Part shown: in pieces, positions 40,101 through 51,416 of the stretch
How the letters are laid out: every line of letters begins with the position of its first letter
How positions within the stretch are numbered: the first letter of the stretch is position 1
Source: Panonychus citri
Taxonomy: Eukaryota; Arthropoda; Arachnida; Trombidiformes; Tetranychidae
Direction of reading: 5' to 3'
NCBI RefSeq assembly: GCF_014898815.1
Contig: NW_026515428.1
Span: 1,178,001-1,242,000, forward strand
Length of the DNA stretch: 64,000 bases
Translations under genes and position numbers: made by a program
Notes under the pieces: model-generated
The model's database searches: none
What the model was told of the DNA's origin: nothing
What the model saw: the letters and a program-made list of their open reading frames with translations, nothing else

Positions 40101-40325
40101 GAATCAACATTTTTCTGATGAGCATCAAAAATTAACATTAATCAAGCGATATTGATTAATATCACCTCGATTGTTTGATCAGCAAATATATATATTTATT
40201 AAAGTATATCTGATAGCTTGAAATTAAAGATGACCAATATTACCAACTGACCACAACAATTGTAAACAAATATCATCATGTAGTTAATGATTTCGTTTCG
40301 ATATAATCTGATATTATTAAGAAAA

Positions 40326-40827
40326 TGTAAGGGTTGTGCTGGGGGATGTGGATAAGGCAGCCTTACAAAACCTGCAACCGAGAAAGCTACAGCCTAAGAG
40401 TAGAAATAGCGAGGACAAAGGTCGAACGACTTTTGTGCCCGGCGCTATTATCGACAAATAGATTTTGGAGCAACTTAGATATTTATTGAGAATAGAGACA
40501 ACAGTATAGATACACCTTGTAAGAATAATTATTGAGGAGACGGAAATAGGAATAGGAAAATACTGAAGAGTAAGATAAGTAATTAAGGGTAATTGACACG
40601 TGGGTATGACTAACAATGAGTATACAATGTGTGTGGAAATAGTAAACTGAGAGGTGAAGAACTGTGTTGCTTGTCCGAGAGAGAAGGAACTTGTTTATAT
40701 ACAAGATGGAGAAAAGGTTTCTGTGGTAACAAAGGAGAAGCGGGAAAGAGTTAATTGTTTGAGATGATTAACTCTTTTTCTTATTGGTTAAGTATGAATG
40801 GGGGTCGATTGAGGCATTTCCCTTACA
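40326..40827 (-). repeat. LTR, left copy (3' LTR of the element)
   Basis: 502 bp, TGTAAGGG...CCCTTACA, closely matching 51419-51900. On the minus strand it carries a TATA-like box (40702-40694), then AATAAA (40487-40482). It also holds one GTCGAACGAC palindrome (40421-40430). Confidence 0.95.
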
Positions 40828-40830
40828 GAG

Positions 40831-40837
40831 CCCCCCC
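40831..40837 (-). promoter_or_regulatory. Candidate polypurine tract (G7) beside the 3' LTR
   Basis: On the minus strand a run of seven G lies three bases before the LTR. A polypurine tract primes plus-strand DNA synthesis. The run is short and CTC separates it from the LTR, so the assignment is tentative. Confidence 0.4.
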
Positions 40838-41041
40838 ACAAAGTGTTATTTAAGGCTCTTTAACGGGTCTTAGACACTGTAGGCCAAAGAGACCACGTTC
40901 ATACTGATATGGAATAGGACGTTCATTATCGGAGGTCCATCGATATAATCGTCCGACTACTTCTGAGAGAGAATTAGCAGAATTTTCTTTTGATGTTAAC
41001 ATTGATCGTTTTGAACGAATCAGGCCAATCCTTGACTTGTT

Positions 41042-41922
41042 TCATGATGTCTTTATAAGACCACCCATGTTGTAATTTCTAGGCCAATCATGTCCTTTAT
41101 ATCCATTGAGAAAACTTGGTGTTTGTTTAACAATTTGTTTAAATGTTGTTTCAATCCTTTGATAATCAATTAAATATAACCACATGGTATAAGCAGCATC
41201 GATGATGGGTGAATGTTGCTTATCTTGAAAGATGTGAGCGAAGAGACAGAAGACAGAAATTTTGAGGCTGAGAGTTTCCTTTTAACTCGACAAGCGTAAC
41301 ATTTGGTTACGTCAATGATTCTTGGTAATAAATATAAATAATCGGAGAGAAATGTATAAACCATAAATCGCATATATCGCCAGCGATAATAATTTTGGTA
41401 ACGTCTAATGACTTCGATTACCTCGGCTCGAACACGTTTAAAATTAGGAGCCCATTTGGTATCGTCCCATGATAAACCATGAAATTCAGCTAGAAACCGA
41501 TGACTTGAGTTGATTGGGTTTCTAACGAATGAATTATAAACAATGTGACCATGATGATCAACAATTGAGATCCATGTTGGAACATTAGCACAACGTCCAT
41601 TTTTCATGATGATAGTTTGTTTTTCTATGTCGATGGCACAAGCGGTTATACCATCTTTCATTAAAAGCATTGAATTAGCTGCGATTAAACCGATCATGTA
41701 CGGCGGCGGCAACATTTTCGTTTTAGCTGGTTCAGATTTGGCAGCTAATAAATTTTTATAAACTTTGGTTCTTTTCGCTTTCTCTTTGCGATTCGCTTTG
41801 GTTGGATCTCGTCTTCTTTGTCTTAGTCTTTTTCTTCTGTTCTTTGATTTGATTTGATTAATTTTCTCTGAATTTGTGGAATTGTAATGATTTGGGTTGA
41901 TAATTGAAGGTTCAGAGAACAC
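41042..41922 (-). pseudogene. REXO4/ISG20-like DEDDh exonuclease domain in the retrotransposon accessory gene, frame-broken
   Basis: The ORF starting at 41922 has a strongly basic stretch (residues about 27-55). A region from about residue 92 then reads like a REXO4/ISG20-family 3'-5' exonuclease. Exo I is AIDIE (Asp and Glu at 41631-41623), followed by a WISIVDHHGHIVY strand like the SIVNxxGxxVY segment of REXO4. An Exo II-like Asp lies in FLSDYLYL (41343-41341), then RIIDVTKCY. After a one-base frame change near 41280 the other frame carries SLKIS and the Exo III motif H-x4-D in HSPIID (His at 41215, Asp at 41200-41198), then a helix (TMWLYLID). That frame ends with TGA at 41044-41042. All five catalytic positions of the DEDDh class can therefore be located, though split over two frames. 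The similarity was judged by eye. The role in the element is unknown. Confidence 0.65.
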
Positions 41923-42815
41923 AAAGTCGTCGACCTTGTCGTTCTGTGATGATGATGATGATTGTTGAGATGAAGATAATTGAGATGATGACGTTGATTG
42001 GCTTGATTGTTGAGAAGAGGTTGAGGTTCTGGTGATGGAGCTAATTGTTCAGAAGCACTAGGGTTTGAGCTTTCACCTGAGGTTGACACTGGGATCACGA
42101 TAAACTGTAAGTGATGAAGAGGTTGAAGGTGATGGATTCACCGGAATTGAAGAGAGAGGGTCAAGAAGTGAAGAAATGTCACTAGAACTCAATGTTGATT
42201 TGGAAGTTGATGTACTCGGCGGAGGGTCATTCCAATCACAACCATCATTTGGTGATGTTGGTCTGGCGACTCTTAGTACAGGAGGAGGAATATAAAAATT
42301 CAAATCACCTCGTTTTCTTGCTTGTTTATTCAAACGTTTGCGAAGATTTTGTTCAGCTTTAAATTGTGCTGAATTTGCCGAGACTGTAGCCAATAAAAGT
42401 TCACTATCTTCTTCATCGATTGATGATTCCATTGATGAATTAATTTTTTCTGTTAATGAATCCCATGAATCATTAATTATAATTTCATTTTGATGACTAG
42501 GAGTTTTATTTGGTTGAATTGTTGATGATGAAGATGAAGATGCGTTTGATGCGAGTTGAGCATCGATTCTTTGTTTACTTTTTCTGGTTAAATATTCCAG
42601 AGGAGTTAATCTCTTTTTTAATTGTTGAGGAGAAAATGTGTCAGATGATCGCTTAGGAGAACCAGGAGGAGTAGATGGCAATGGAATTGAAGATATTTCT
42701 TCTTGTGAAACTGAGAAACGGAATTTGTTTCAGTTGATTCGAAATTGAATCGAAAGTTGAGGCATTTTATCTTGCCAATTTGAGGCCAATTCTCTTGATT
42801 AGAATTAGAAAACAT
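41823..42815 (-). pseudogene. Upstream part of the accessory gene: low-complexity Ser/Pro/His-rich segment
   Basis: Open stretches at 42815-42618, 42681-42073 and 42098-41823 overlap and change frame by single bases near 42710, 42085 and 41920. They look like one decayed coding region leading into the exonuclease domain. It is Ser/Pro/Thr-rich, has an acidic patch (SSIDEEDSELLL) and a basic patch (RKRLNKQARKRG), and shows no recognised domain. It is probably a disordered N-terminal region. Confidence 0.45.
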
Positions 42816-43591
42816 TTCATGATAAAAGGCAATAGTTTCAGGATCATCTTCATAAGTTTCATCTTCTTTTAAAAACTGGCAGCTACATTGATTGGATCGA
42901 ACTTGAAATCGTCCTTATGAATTGTATTTCATATGAGTAGTAACATTGATGTAGTTTCCACTGAATTTACAATTAAAATAAACACAATTGACATTCAATT
43001 GAGTTATTGATTCTTTAGTCTTTGATCGACTTCTTTGCTTGCATTCACCATAACCATCAGTAGGAAGAAGACAATTCTTTATTTGTTAACTTGAATTCCT
43101 TTGAATTAAAATCTATTGTTAGAGGAAGCTTATTATGAGCTCGCCATAAAACATGAAGAAATTTAGCACAACATCCAAAGAAGAGAAAACACTCGACATT
43201 CCATCGGAAAACATGAAATTTGATCGCAGAGAAGACAAATGAAGGTTTGATGATTGTTCGTTTCATTCACTGGAACATAACCTGAGTCATATTAACTTTG
43301 GTGAAAGCTAATGAAAAACAACGATCTGCGATGAAGCTTTGGCTGGCTAATACTTTCAATTTGATGAATTTTTTATAAGATTCCAAAGTCATTTGATTGA
43401 ACTTGGGTTGTTTGGTTTCTTCGCTGTTCACCAGCGGCAACGGTAACTCGGTATTTGCCATAATTGTAGCCAAATGAGATGATTGATGAGAGACGATGGA
43501 AGTGGTCGGTGGATGTCGGCTTGTTAATTGAAGGTGAGAAGAAGGTCAGATCAGAGTCAAAAGTCGTTCGACCTTTGTCTTTTCTTGACAA
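42816..43591 (-). pseudogene. Cys-rich, possibly zinc-finger-like 5' part of the accessory gene
   Basis: Short open stretches (43591-43373, 43473-43267, 43266-43057) are broken by stops and frame changes. In other frames Cys pairs appear (CLLC near 43225, Cys and His around 42980), which could be decayed zinc fingers. This is weak. It is included because the stretch is contiguous with the exonuclease-like region and has less simple composition than the spacer upstream. Confidence 0.25.
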
Positions 43592-45632
43592 GAAGAAGAA
43601 CCAATTGTGTGAGAGGTCGATCGACTTCTTTCCTTTATGGTTTAAACACTGATGTTATCTTGGAAAAGGTGAGAAGAGATGAGAAACATAAATGGTAGCT
43701 GAAGATTTAATTAGTTGAATTAATTTGAAAATAGCTGAAAAGAGTAAATTAAATCAATTAGTATTGTTGTTGGTAAAGAGCACATGTAAGCTCAATGGTA
43801 GCTAATAGCTGAAGATTCATCTAAATCTTTAGATTTTAATTGTTTAATTAATTGATTGGGTTCAAAGTCGATCGACCTTGAACCCTTTCATCTTACTTAC
43901 TTAAAATAAGAGAGAGAAAAAGACCAACAATTAATTGATTTAATTTGAAAAACACACAAAAAATGTTAATAACTAATCTTAATAATTAAGATGTTAACTG
44001 AAAGTAATGAGAAGAGTAAATGAAGTAGAAAAGAACAAATTTAAATTCTATTCTCTTTTGGTGGGAAACGGAAGTTTTGATTGGTGAAGAAGGGGGTGTG
44101 TTTAATAGATGGAGCCATTGTTTTATCTCCATTGGTGACTAAAGAGGTGCAAAGGTTGATCAACTTTTGTCCTCTTTTAATTGTTAATTTAATTAATTTT
44201 AATTATTAATTTAATTTCTAATTTTTTCTCTAATTAGATTAATTAAGTTTTGAGCTTCATTTAGATATGAAATTTGTGGTGAAAAAGCATTAAATTGGTT
44301 GACTCTCGATGACAAAGAAAATTTGAAGCAATTGAATTGACCAGCTCTTGTGAGTCCAAGAGACCAAGTCGCTTTGTAATTGTGGTGAAAATTGAATTTG
44401 TTTCAATTGAATTGATTGATTGAGATTCAGGTCGATCGACTTGAAACTTTAATTAGATTTTCTCTCTCGTGACATTAGAAATCATTGTTAATTCAATGTA
44501 AATAAGTGAAAGGTTAAGAGTTGAGCTTCTGTAGCTATTACTCTAGATGGTAATTCTAATTTCTTCCTTTTAGTTTCTTTTGTACCATAGGTAATAATAA
44601 GAGGAGATTTGAAATTGAATTGGTTGGAACGAAAATCTAACTGTGACCCAAGGTGATAGTTGATTGACCATTACCTTGTGAAAGTAAAAGGCGTTAGCTT
44701 TTTACATTATTCAACTTGGAATAATGGGATAAGAGAAAGGATACAAAGTCGATTGACCTTGTTGCTTTCTAATGTTTAAATTGAAAGAATCAATTTAACA
44801 AGATGTTCCTAATAGAAATGAGATTCAGTGACTAACTAATTGATGAGATATGATTTGTGAGAATTAACTAATTGTTACAGTTAATTGTTTATGGGATTAC
44901 CAAGCGGAGAATGAAATTGACTCGATCGGATCACGTTCGAAAGATCTTATAATTTGGAGCTAATGGAACTTTCCGTGCTGTTCTATCTCAATGTTACTAA
45001 GTTGCAATTTTCCTTTTTGTTTTGTTTTAATTTAATTACGAGTTTATTAACCTGTTTTGTTTTTTGTTTTGAATTTATTCTAGAGTATCTATTGGAATAA
45101 GTAACATTGTCCGTTTAATTATAAATCATTCGATTTGTTTAATGGAGAAGTGCTATGGTACCCAAGATGAAAGGACGCTCGTCTTTTCTTCTTGTGAGGA
45201 GAAAGAGGCTTTACTGGAAAACAAAATGTCGACTGACTATTTGTTTCCTGACTAGATTGTATTGACCAGTGAAAGTAAATGAGTCGATCGACTGTTTACT
45301 TTAATTGGGTCTAATCTATTGTTTGTGATGTGAATGAAAGAGAAGATTAGATATCAAATTTAGTCAACTGACCATTTGAATCAATCTTAGAGAAAACAAT
45401 TGATAGTAATTGTAATTAGTATCAATGAATATTGATTCAGTGAATCAAGAGGAGATAATTAATTATAACTAAGATGATTAATTAATCTATTGTTAGTTTG
45501 AATCGGATGAAGGAGAGATTAAATTTTAAGTATTAATCTTAATTATGCTTGGAGTTTAAGCTTTGAATAAGAGAGAGAGATAGATTAAATTAATTATTGA
45601 TTTGATGATAACTTGGGTGATGAATTAATTGA
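43592..45632 (-). other. Non-coding spacer of the retrotransposon between integrase and the accessory gene
   Basis: About 2 kb without a supported ORF. It holds four perfect GTCGATCGAC palindromes (43616, 43867, 44431, 45283) and two near matches (GTCGATTGAC at 44748, GTCGACTGAC at 45228). It could be an untranslated leader or control region for a subgenomic or spliced accessory transcript. Confidence 0.45.
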
Positions 45633-45935
45633 TTAATTATCTTCATCATCTGATTTTTCTGAAATTAATGATTGAGAGTCATTGTCTTTCTGAAGATTTG
45701 TCAAATCTTCAATTTCTTGAGTTTCACCTAATGATTTTAAATTAGAGAAATTCACCATAATTTGTTTCCCTTTTAAATTAGTAATTAGAGCTGCTGAATC
45801 AAACACTTCTAATACAATGTAGTCACCTTTATAGGGTGCGGTTAACTTTTTACCTCTAAGATAATCTTGAATTTGAACGCTTAACGTGACTTTGTCACCT
45901 TTTTTGAAAGGAGGTAGAGAAGAGGGAAGAGTCAA
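45633..45935 (-). pseudogene. Retrotransposon integrase C-terminal domain fragment
   Basis: A 100-residue open stretch at the end of pol. FKKGDKV followed by a YKGDYIVLEV-type beta-strand pattern matches the small SH3-like C-terminal domain of Ty3/gypsy integrases, which binds DNA. An acidic tail follows (EKSDDEDN). It is out of frame with the catalytic core upstream. Confidence 0.7.
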
Positions 45936-46034
45936 TTCTTTGTTGCTGCTTCTCCGTCATTGATTTGTGATGCTGTTCACGAAGTTTTTGAAGATTTTCA
46001 CTTGTTGTAGCAATCGGTTGAATTTCGAATTCAT

Positions 46035-46271
46035 TTAGTAAAGGTGTATTAGGTTCTTTTCAAAAGAAGATAATAGGGCTTGTTTTAAGCTTTCGGAATG
46101 AGATGAGTTGTAAGCTTGAACATGATTGAGAACTTCAATGTCCCAATCCTTAGTTAACTCTGTAAACATATTGATGCGATTGCCAATGATTCCATTTAAT
46201 CGTTCAATCAAACCATTTGATTGAGGCCGATAGGGGTTGTTCTTTGATGCTTGATTTTGTACTCTTGACAA
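46035..46271 (-). pseudogene. Retrotransposon integrase fragment with the catalytic Glu
   Basis: YRPQSNGLIERLNG is the segment with the third acid (Glu) of the D,D-35-E integrase triad and the usual PQSNG motif before it. It is a different frame from the piece with the two Asp (46208-47788). The frame changes near 46230, so integrase is split in this copy. Confidence 0.85.
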
Positions 46272-47788
46272 ACATCAGCAAAATCTTTCGATCTGAAGCA
46301 AGGACCATTATCAGTTTGTACCACTTTAGGAGGTCCAATGAATTGAATGATGTATTTTAAAAATTTAACAGCATCTTTAGCTTCTTGATTACGATAAGTT
46401 TGAGCAAATACATATTTAGTGAAGACATCGACGGCGGTAAATAAATATTGATTTCTCAGCTTTGAAGGTTTAAATTTACCAACAATATCCATCTGGATAC
46501 GATCGAGAGGTTGATCTGGTATTGGCATAGCTTTAGGTCGATGATCATTAGTTGTTTTGTGTTTATATTTTACACAAGTTTCACAATTAATTATTTTGGA
46601 TTTAATCCACTCATCCATTTGTGGAAACCAAAATACTTCCTTAATTCTCTTCGAAGTAGGTTTAAATCCGTAATGTCCTCCAATAGATTCTTCATGATAT
46701 TGTTTATAGACTTTCTCTTGTAATGAAGCGGGAAGGACAATAGCAATTTTATTGTCGTTTATTTTACGATAGAGGAGACCTTGTTTTAAGATGAAATATC
46801 TTGTCATTAAACCTTTGTTTAATTGTTTAATTGTAGTTTTGATGAATGAATCTTTAATTTGATGCTTTTTGATTTCATTAGATTCGTTGATTTCTTGATT
46901 CTCTTGTTCAGAGGTGACGATGAATTTTGAGACTAATTTGTCATCAATGATTTCGGGTTGACCAATTTGTTCACCAATTTCTTTAGCGATTTGTCTAACA
47001 TACATGATGTGTTCTTTTTGATTTGTTTCTTTAATTAGTTGAATATCATCTAAATCAGAATTTGTAATTGTTGAAGTTTCTTTATCTATCCAATTGGTAT
47101 GATGAAGTAAACTGTGAGGACCGACATGAGGTTCATTTACCATGACATGACATTTGTCTTCGTAGGCAAATAGTAAATATTTGTAAAAATCTTCTTCATC
47201 TATTTCTCCGATTCTTTTGTGTTTCCATTCAGAAGATCGAGAGAAACAGTCAGCAGGGTGATCGCTTCCTTTTGAGTAAACGATCTTATAATCAAATTGA
47301 GATAAGAGGGTTGCCCATCGATGCAACCTTGCACATTTAAAATTGATTTTAGGGAGTGCACATAAAGCGCAGTGATCGCTCACGACCACGAAATGTTTAC
47401 CACTCAAATAGTGTTGATATTTTAAAACTCCAATGACAACAGCAAGACATTCTTTTTCTGTTGTTGTATAAGCAATCTGATATTTAGCTAATTTCTGGCC
47501 AAAATAACTAACAGCTCTCCAATCGTTTTCATCACTTGAATTTTTATCTCTTTGCATGAGTATACCTCCAACAGCTATTGAACTTGCGTCCACCATTAAT
47601 CGATGATCAGAATCAGGATTGAATTGAACTAAAAGACAATCTTTTATCAATTGATTTTTTATATATTCCCAAGCTTTCTGATGATGTTGGTTCCAGACCC
47701 ATTTTGTCTTTTGGAACATAACTCGAATAAAATTGCAGCAACAGTAGAATAATTTTAATGTAATTTGATAAATAATTAAAGAGGCCAA
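46208..47788 (-). pseudogene. Retrotransposon pol: RNase H and integrase
   Basis: 526-residue open stretch. RNase H occupies about residues 25-180: Asp67 in LMVDASS, Glu in TTEKECLAV (about 111-113) and Asp138 in VVSDHCAL, with HRWATLLSQF after it. The integrase zinc-binding region (about 355-400) has paired His and the C-x2-C in NCETC. The core has Asp434 in MDIVGKF and Asp493 in VVQTDNGPCF, 59 residues apart as in the family. The catalytic Glu falls in the next frame. The first residues probably lie out of the true frame, since the RT end is encoded in an overlapping frame. Confidence 0.9.
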
Positions 47789-48059
47789 GTTGACTTTGTA
47801 GTCCTTTAATATTTTTCGGCGGTTGAAAGTTTCTTAGACGTTCGACTTTTTCAGGATCAGGGCGGACAGATTCGCCAGAGATGATGTGTCCAAGGAACTT
47901 AACTTCCTTGTGACCCCATTTACATTTGTCAGGTTGCACTTTTAAACCAATGTCTTTGATTCTTTGAAAGACTTGATTAGCATTATCAATTAGTTGATCA
48001 AATGTTTTTCCAAAGATGATAATATCATCTATATAAGCGAGGCAGCATTTGTATAACAA
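47613..48059 (-). pseudogene. Retrotransposon reverse transcriptase, palm and thumb part
   Basis: Open stretch with YIDDIII near its start (Tyr9-Asp12 of the stretch), the YxDD active site of reverse transcriptases, then VQPDKCKWG, VKFLGHIIS and the thumb-like NIKGLQSQLG. These follow the normal order in Ty3/gypsy RT. The fingers half is in a different frame upstream (48025-49950), so a frame change near 48100 breaks RT. Confidence 0.9.
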
Positions 48060-49950
48060 ATTTCCAAAGACTTTGTTTACAAATTGTTGAAAGTAGGCGG
48101 AGAATCAGCGAGTCCATAGGTAATCTCACGTATTGATATTTACCAATTTCGGTAACAAAGGCGGTTTTTTCTCTTTCTTCTTGATGAAGCTCGATCTGAT
48201 GGAATCCTTGTGCGAAGTCGATTGTGATAAAATATTTATATCCAGCTAATGCTTGAATGTGGTCATCCACGTTCGGCATTGGATATGTTCTTGTTCTCAT
48301 TAGTGAGTTTAGCTCTTTAAAAGAGGTGACTAATCGCCAATCTTTCTTACCAGGTTTTTCAACTAAGAAAGCAGGGGAACCACCATATGAATTAGATGGT
48401 TCAATGATTCCAGATTTGATTAATTCTTTAATCTTTTTATCCATTATATCTCTTTTCATTGGTCCCAAACGAAAATAATTACATCTCGGTATCGGATGAG
48501 ATCCCAGATCGATTCTAATATTTACAACGTCGGCAGGTATTCGGCCAAGATCGTATTTATGAAGAGAGAAGACTGATTGATAATTGTTGAGAAAATTTTT
48601 CATTATAGAGATTTGATGATTGTTTAAATCTTTTGAGATTCCATTGTTTAAAGTTGATTGTAAATTGCTGATTTCAACAGGAAATTCATCTCGTCTTTTA
48701 TCTAATTTAGATTGTTGAATGATTTGTTGATACTGTTCTTCTGTTGTGTCGATTGCTAAAACTTCATGATGATATGTTGCTTGATGAGTTGCTTGAGTTA
48801 AAAGTTGATTTGTAGATTGATTTGATGATTGGTGGGAGTTGTATTGAGGTTGTTCTGATGCTAGTTCAAAGTCGTTCGACCTTGATCTGCGATCAGAGAA
48901 TGAGGTGGAAGGAACTTCTGGTTGAACATAGTCGTTCGACCTTGTTCTTCCATAAGTAGGAGAGTTAGTGGAGTTGAAAGGTTGATTTTTAGAAGATTGT
49001 TGATGTGCTTGAATTGGTCCTTGGTGATTGGTGAAATTCGATGATTGATTTAAAAGTTGAGAACAAACTTGCGGTGATTGATAGCGCTCAGGAGAAATAT
49101 TTCTAGCTGGACCATATATTTTAGGGAATTGGGTGTGAAATAAATAGTTAAATGTGCTAGAATCGGGTATTCGAAGAGAAATTCTCATCGGTTTCCCATT
49201 TCTAGTTGGTAGCCATCCATGATTGGAAACAGCAGCCAAATTTACATTTGACCAAAACCAAAAATTCCGACCAAGAATAAATTCTTGTGGGAGATCCTCG
49301 AAAACGAAAACCTCCAAAGGATTTTGTTTATATGGATTATCCACCTGGAATTGTAATTGAGTAACACCCGTCGCTTTCACAGGTCTGTCTCTTCCAGATA
49401 AACCAAGAAAATAGTGATTAGATTGATAGACTGGTATTCTTAATTTAATTGCTGTATCTTTTCGCATCGCGGTGATACCAGCTCCAGAATCAAGAAGTGC
49501 GGTGATTTGTTTATATTCAGGATGATCAAGATTAATGATGATTTGAGGTCTCTTATAAAATACTTCAGGAGTAGATGTGATAGGTTCTAAAGGTGAATTG
49601 ATCATATAAGCTTCATGAGGAAGAATCATATTGATGTTCCTAGAACAATTTTCTGTCGCATGAGTATTTGACATGCAAATGGAACAATATACTGTAGGTG
49701 TAGGTGGATTGATTAATCGGCGGTGAAGAATTGTTTGATGGTTGATTGTTGTTGTTGTTATTATTATTGTTGTTGTTGTTGAATGACCTACGTTGATTTC
49801 TTTGACCTTGTGGTCGACCTTGTGGTGATCTTGAATAACTTTGATTGTTGTCTCTTCTTGGGGTTGATGATTGACTTTGATTTCTGACTCGTTGATTGTT
49901 ATTAGGAGTAGAGGCATTAGGATTTCTAGATCGGTAAGAGGAGCGTTCAT
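48025..49950 (-). pseudogene. Retrotransposon zinc knuckle, protease and RT fingers
   Basis: 641-residue open stretch. A CCHC zinc knuckle (C-x2-C-x4-H-x4-C) is at residues 89-102. Aspartic protease follows with ALLDSGAGITAM (Asp154) and a later FILGRNF strand. A long low-complexity Gln/Asn/Ser linker (about 280-420) contains two RSND repeats that arise from GTCGTTCGAC palindromes. RT begins at about 500 with IKSGIIEPSNS, FLVEKPGKKDWRLVTSF and the first catalytic Asp in ITIDFAQGF, and it stays in frame to VRLPM. The last 29 residues are out of frame. Zinc knuckle and protease-RT in one frame suggest a gag-pol fusion arrangement. Confidence 0.9.
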
Positions 49951-51090
49951 TTTGATTATTTTGTTAAAAGAATTGAATTTGAATTCTGGTTTCTACCTCT
50001 AGAAGTAGTTGAAGCGTTTTTCTAATTGGAGTAGAATTCTCCATTGATTTGTTTGTTTGTATTTACATTTACTGTTATGAATGATTAATTCGGAAATTAA
50101 TCGATCTAGGGTTCTAATAGTCAAATCATGTCTAATATCAAAAGCTAATTCTTCAGGCAAGAGATGAAGAATTAGAAAAAATATTGCTTCTTCAGGGATC
50201 TGAGGAACTACTAATCTAGCTGCATCGGCTAATTCATTTACATAATCGTTTGGATTAGTGTTCTTAATGAATTTTTTGGTAAACAACTTCTCTGTTGCTT
50301 CCATCATTTCGTGTTCTCCGAAATAACTTTGTCTTAACTTAGTTAATAAGAAAGAGAAAGAAGGATGATTGTGTTTAATCTGAATCTGTTCGATCTTCTG
50401 ATAGATCTTATCGGGAACTTGGGCTGAGAGAATTTGAATTGCTTGCTCATCTTTAATTCTATAGATTTTACTGTCTTTCTAATTTATTGAGCCACTGGGA
50501 AAAGGTCTCTCGACTATTTTCGCGTACTCAGAAATGATTTCTTTGTTTCTTCCTATAAACGGGAGGAGGAGAATAACAATGATGTCTAAAATCACGATCT
50601 TGTCTAATAGGTAAGGGTGAGGAACAGTCATTACGACCAAGTTCATCATCACTTTGATTAATAATTGTCTCATTGATTTGGTTCTGGTGAGCGACAGGGT
50701 CAACATTGGACTCAAAGAGAGGAAAACATTTTAAATAACAATCTTGTTGATATTTAGTGAAACCTAAATCTTTAATGTCTGTCTATCGAGAGACTTACCC
50801 AATGCATTTTCATTGAAAAGGATTCTGATGTTGTCATCAGTAATACCAAATTGACGCATCTTTTGAAAATTTCGGGCATTCTAACCATTTTGGGTCGAGA
50901 AGGTTTCTTGATTAATTTTGAGGGTCATCCACCGAACCAGCTACCATCGCCGCTGTAATCACTGCAGCGCGAAGAGCTTTGTTGAAGAACCATACTCAAG
51001 ATTCTTGAGACTGATGCCAAATATGGCGCATAATTTTCTTTGTTTTCTTTTTGAAGTGTATTCCCAACAGTTGATTCAGTAGACATTGTT
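49951..51090 (-). pseudogene. Retrotransposon gag region, frame-broken
   Basis: The clearest open stretch is 50307-49999 (102 residues), with a helix-rich segment like retrotransposon capsid (FIKNTNPNDYVNELADAARL, then ILHLLPEEL). Another open stretch lies at 50715-50479. The rest is broken by stops. It occupies the gag position between the primer binding site and the zinc knuckle. The start codon cannot be fixed. Confidence 0.65.
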
Positions 51091-51398
51091 TTATCGTGAA
51101 TAGAGATGAGGTCGCTATTTGACCAATCGAAAATAGGTGTTAGATGAAGGTGACGGTTTGTAAAATTGAGTGTAGATGAGGAGCTGAAAGATGTTGAAGG
51201 TGAAGCAATGTATTGTTGAAAAGAGTCAGTAGAAGATGATTGATCTGAAAGATCTAATAATTTATAGTTGCTTGGATCAATTTTGATCGTTAATTACGCT
51301 GAAGGGCACGACACTTTTCACTTAGTATCGCCGTGGATACAAGAAACACGCTAACCTTGATTAAGGTCAATGTAGAGACACAAACACTTAATAAGTAA

Positions 51399-51416
51399 AG
51401 GGAGGCATCTCCACCA
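51399..51416 (-). promoter_or_regulatory. Primer binding site
   Basis: Two bases inside the 5' LTR, the plus strand reads GGCATCTCCACCA, like the 3' end of a tRNA with its CCA. The minus strand therefore begins TGGTGGAGATGCC, as expected for a PBS. I did not assign the tRNA species. Confidence 0.7.

Larger units (their letters stand above)
25051..40325. other. Gene-free region
   Basis: No exon is supported. 25060-25480 and 28860-29300 are less repetitive than the rest and may be decayed transposon or old coding sequence, but no domain is recognisable. The remainder is ATG/CAT-rich simple sequence with CT/GA tracts and repeated GAAC-T-run motifs. From about 37.5 kb the TTAATTG-type composition returns. 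Confidence 0.55.

Noticed and set aside
41823..43591. Retrotransposon env gene in the accessory region
   Set aside because: No signal peptide, membrane helix or furin-like site is seen. The 3' part fits an exonuclease instead.
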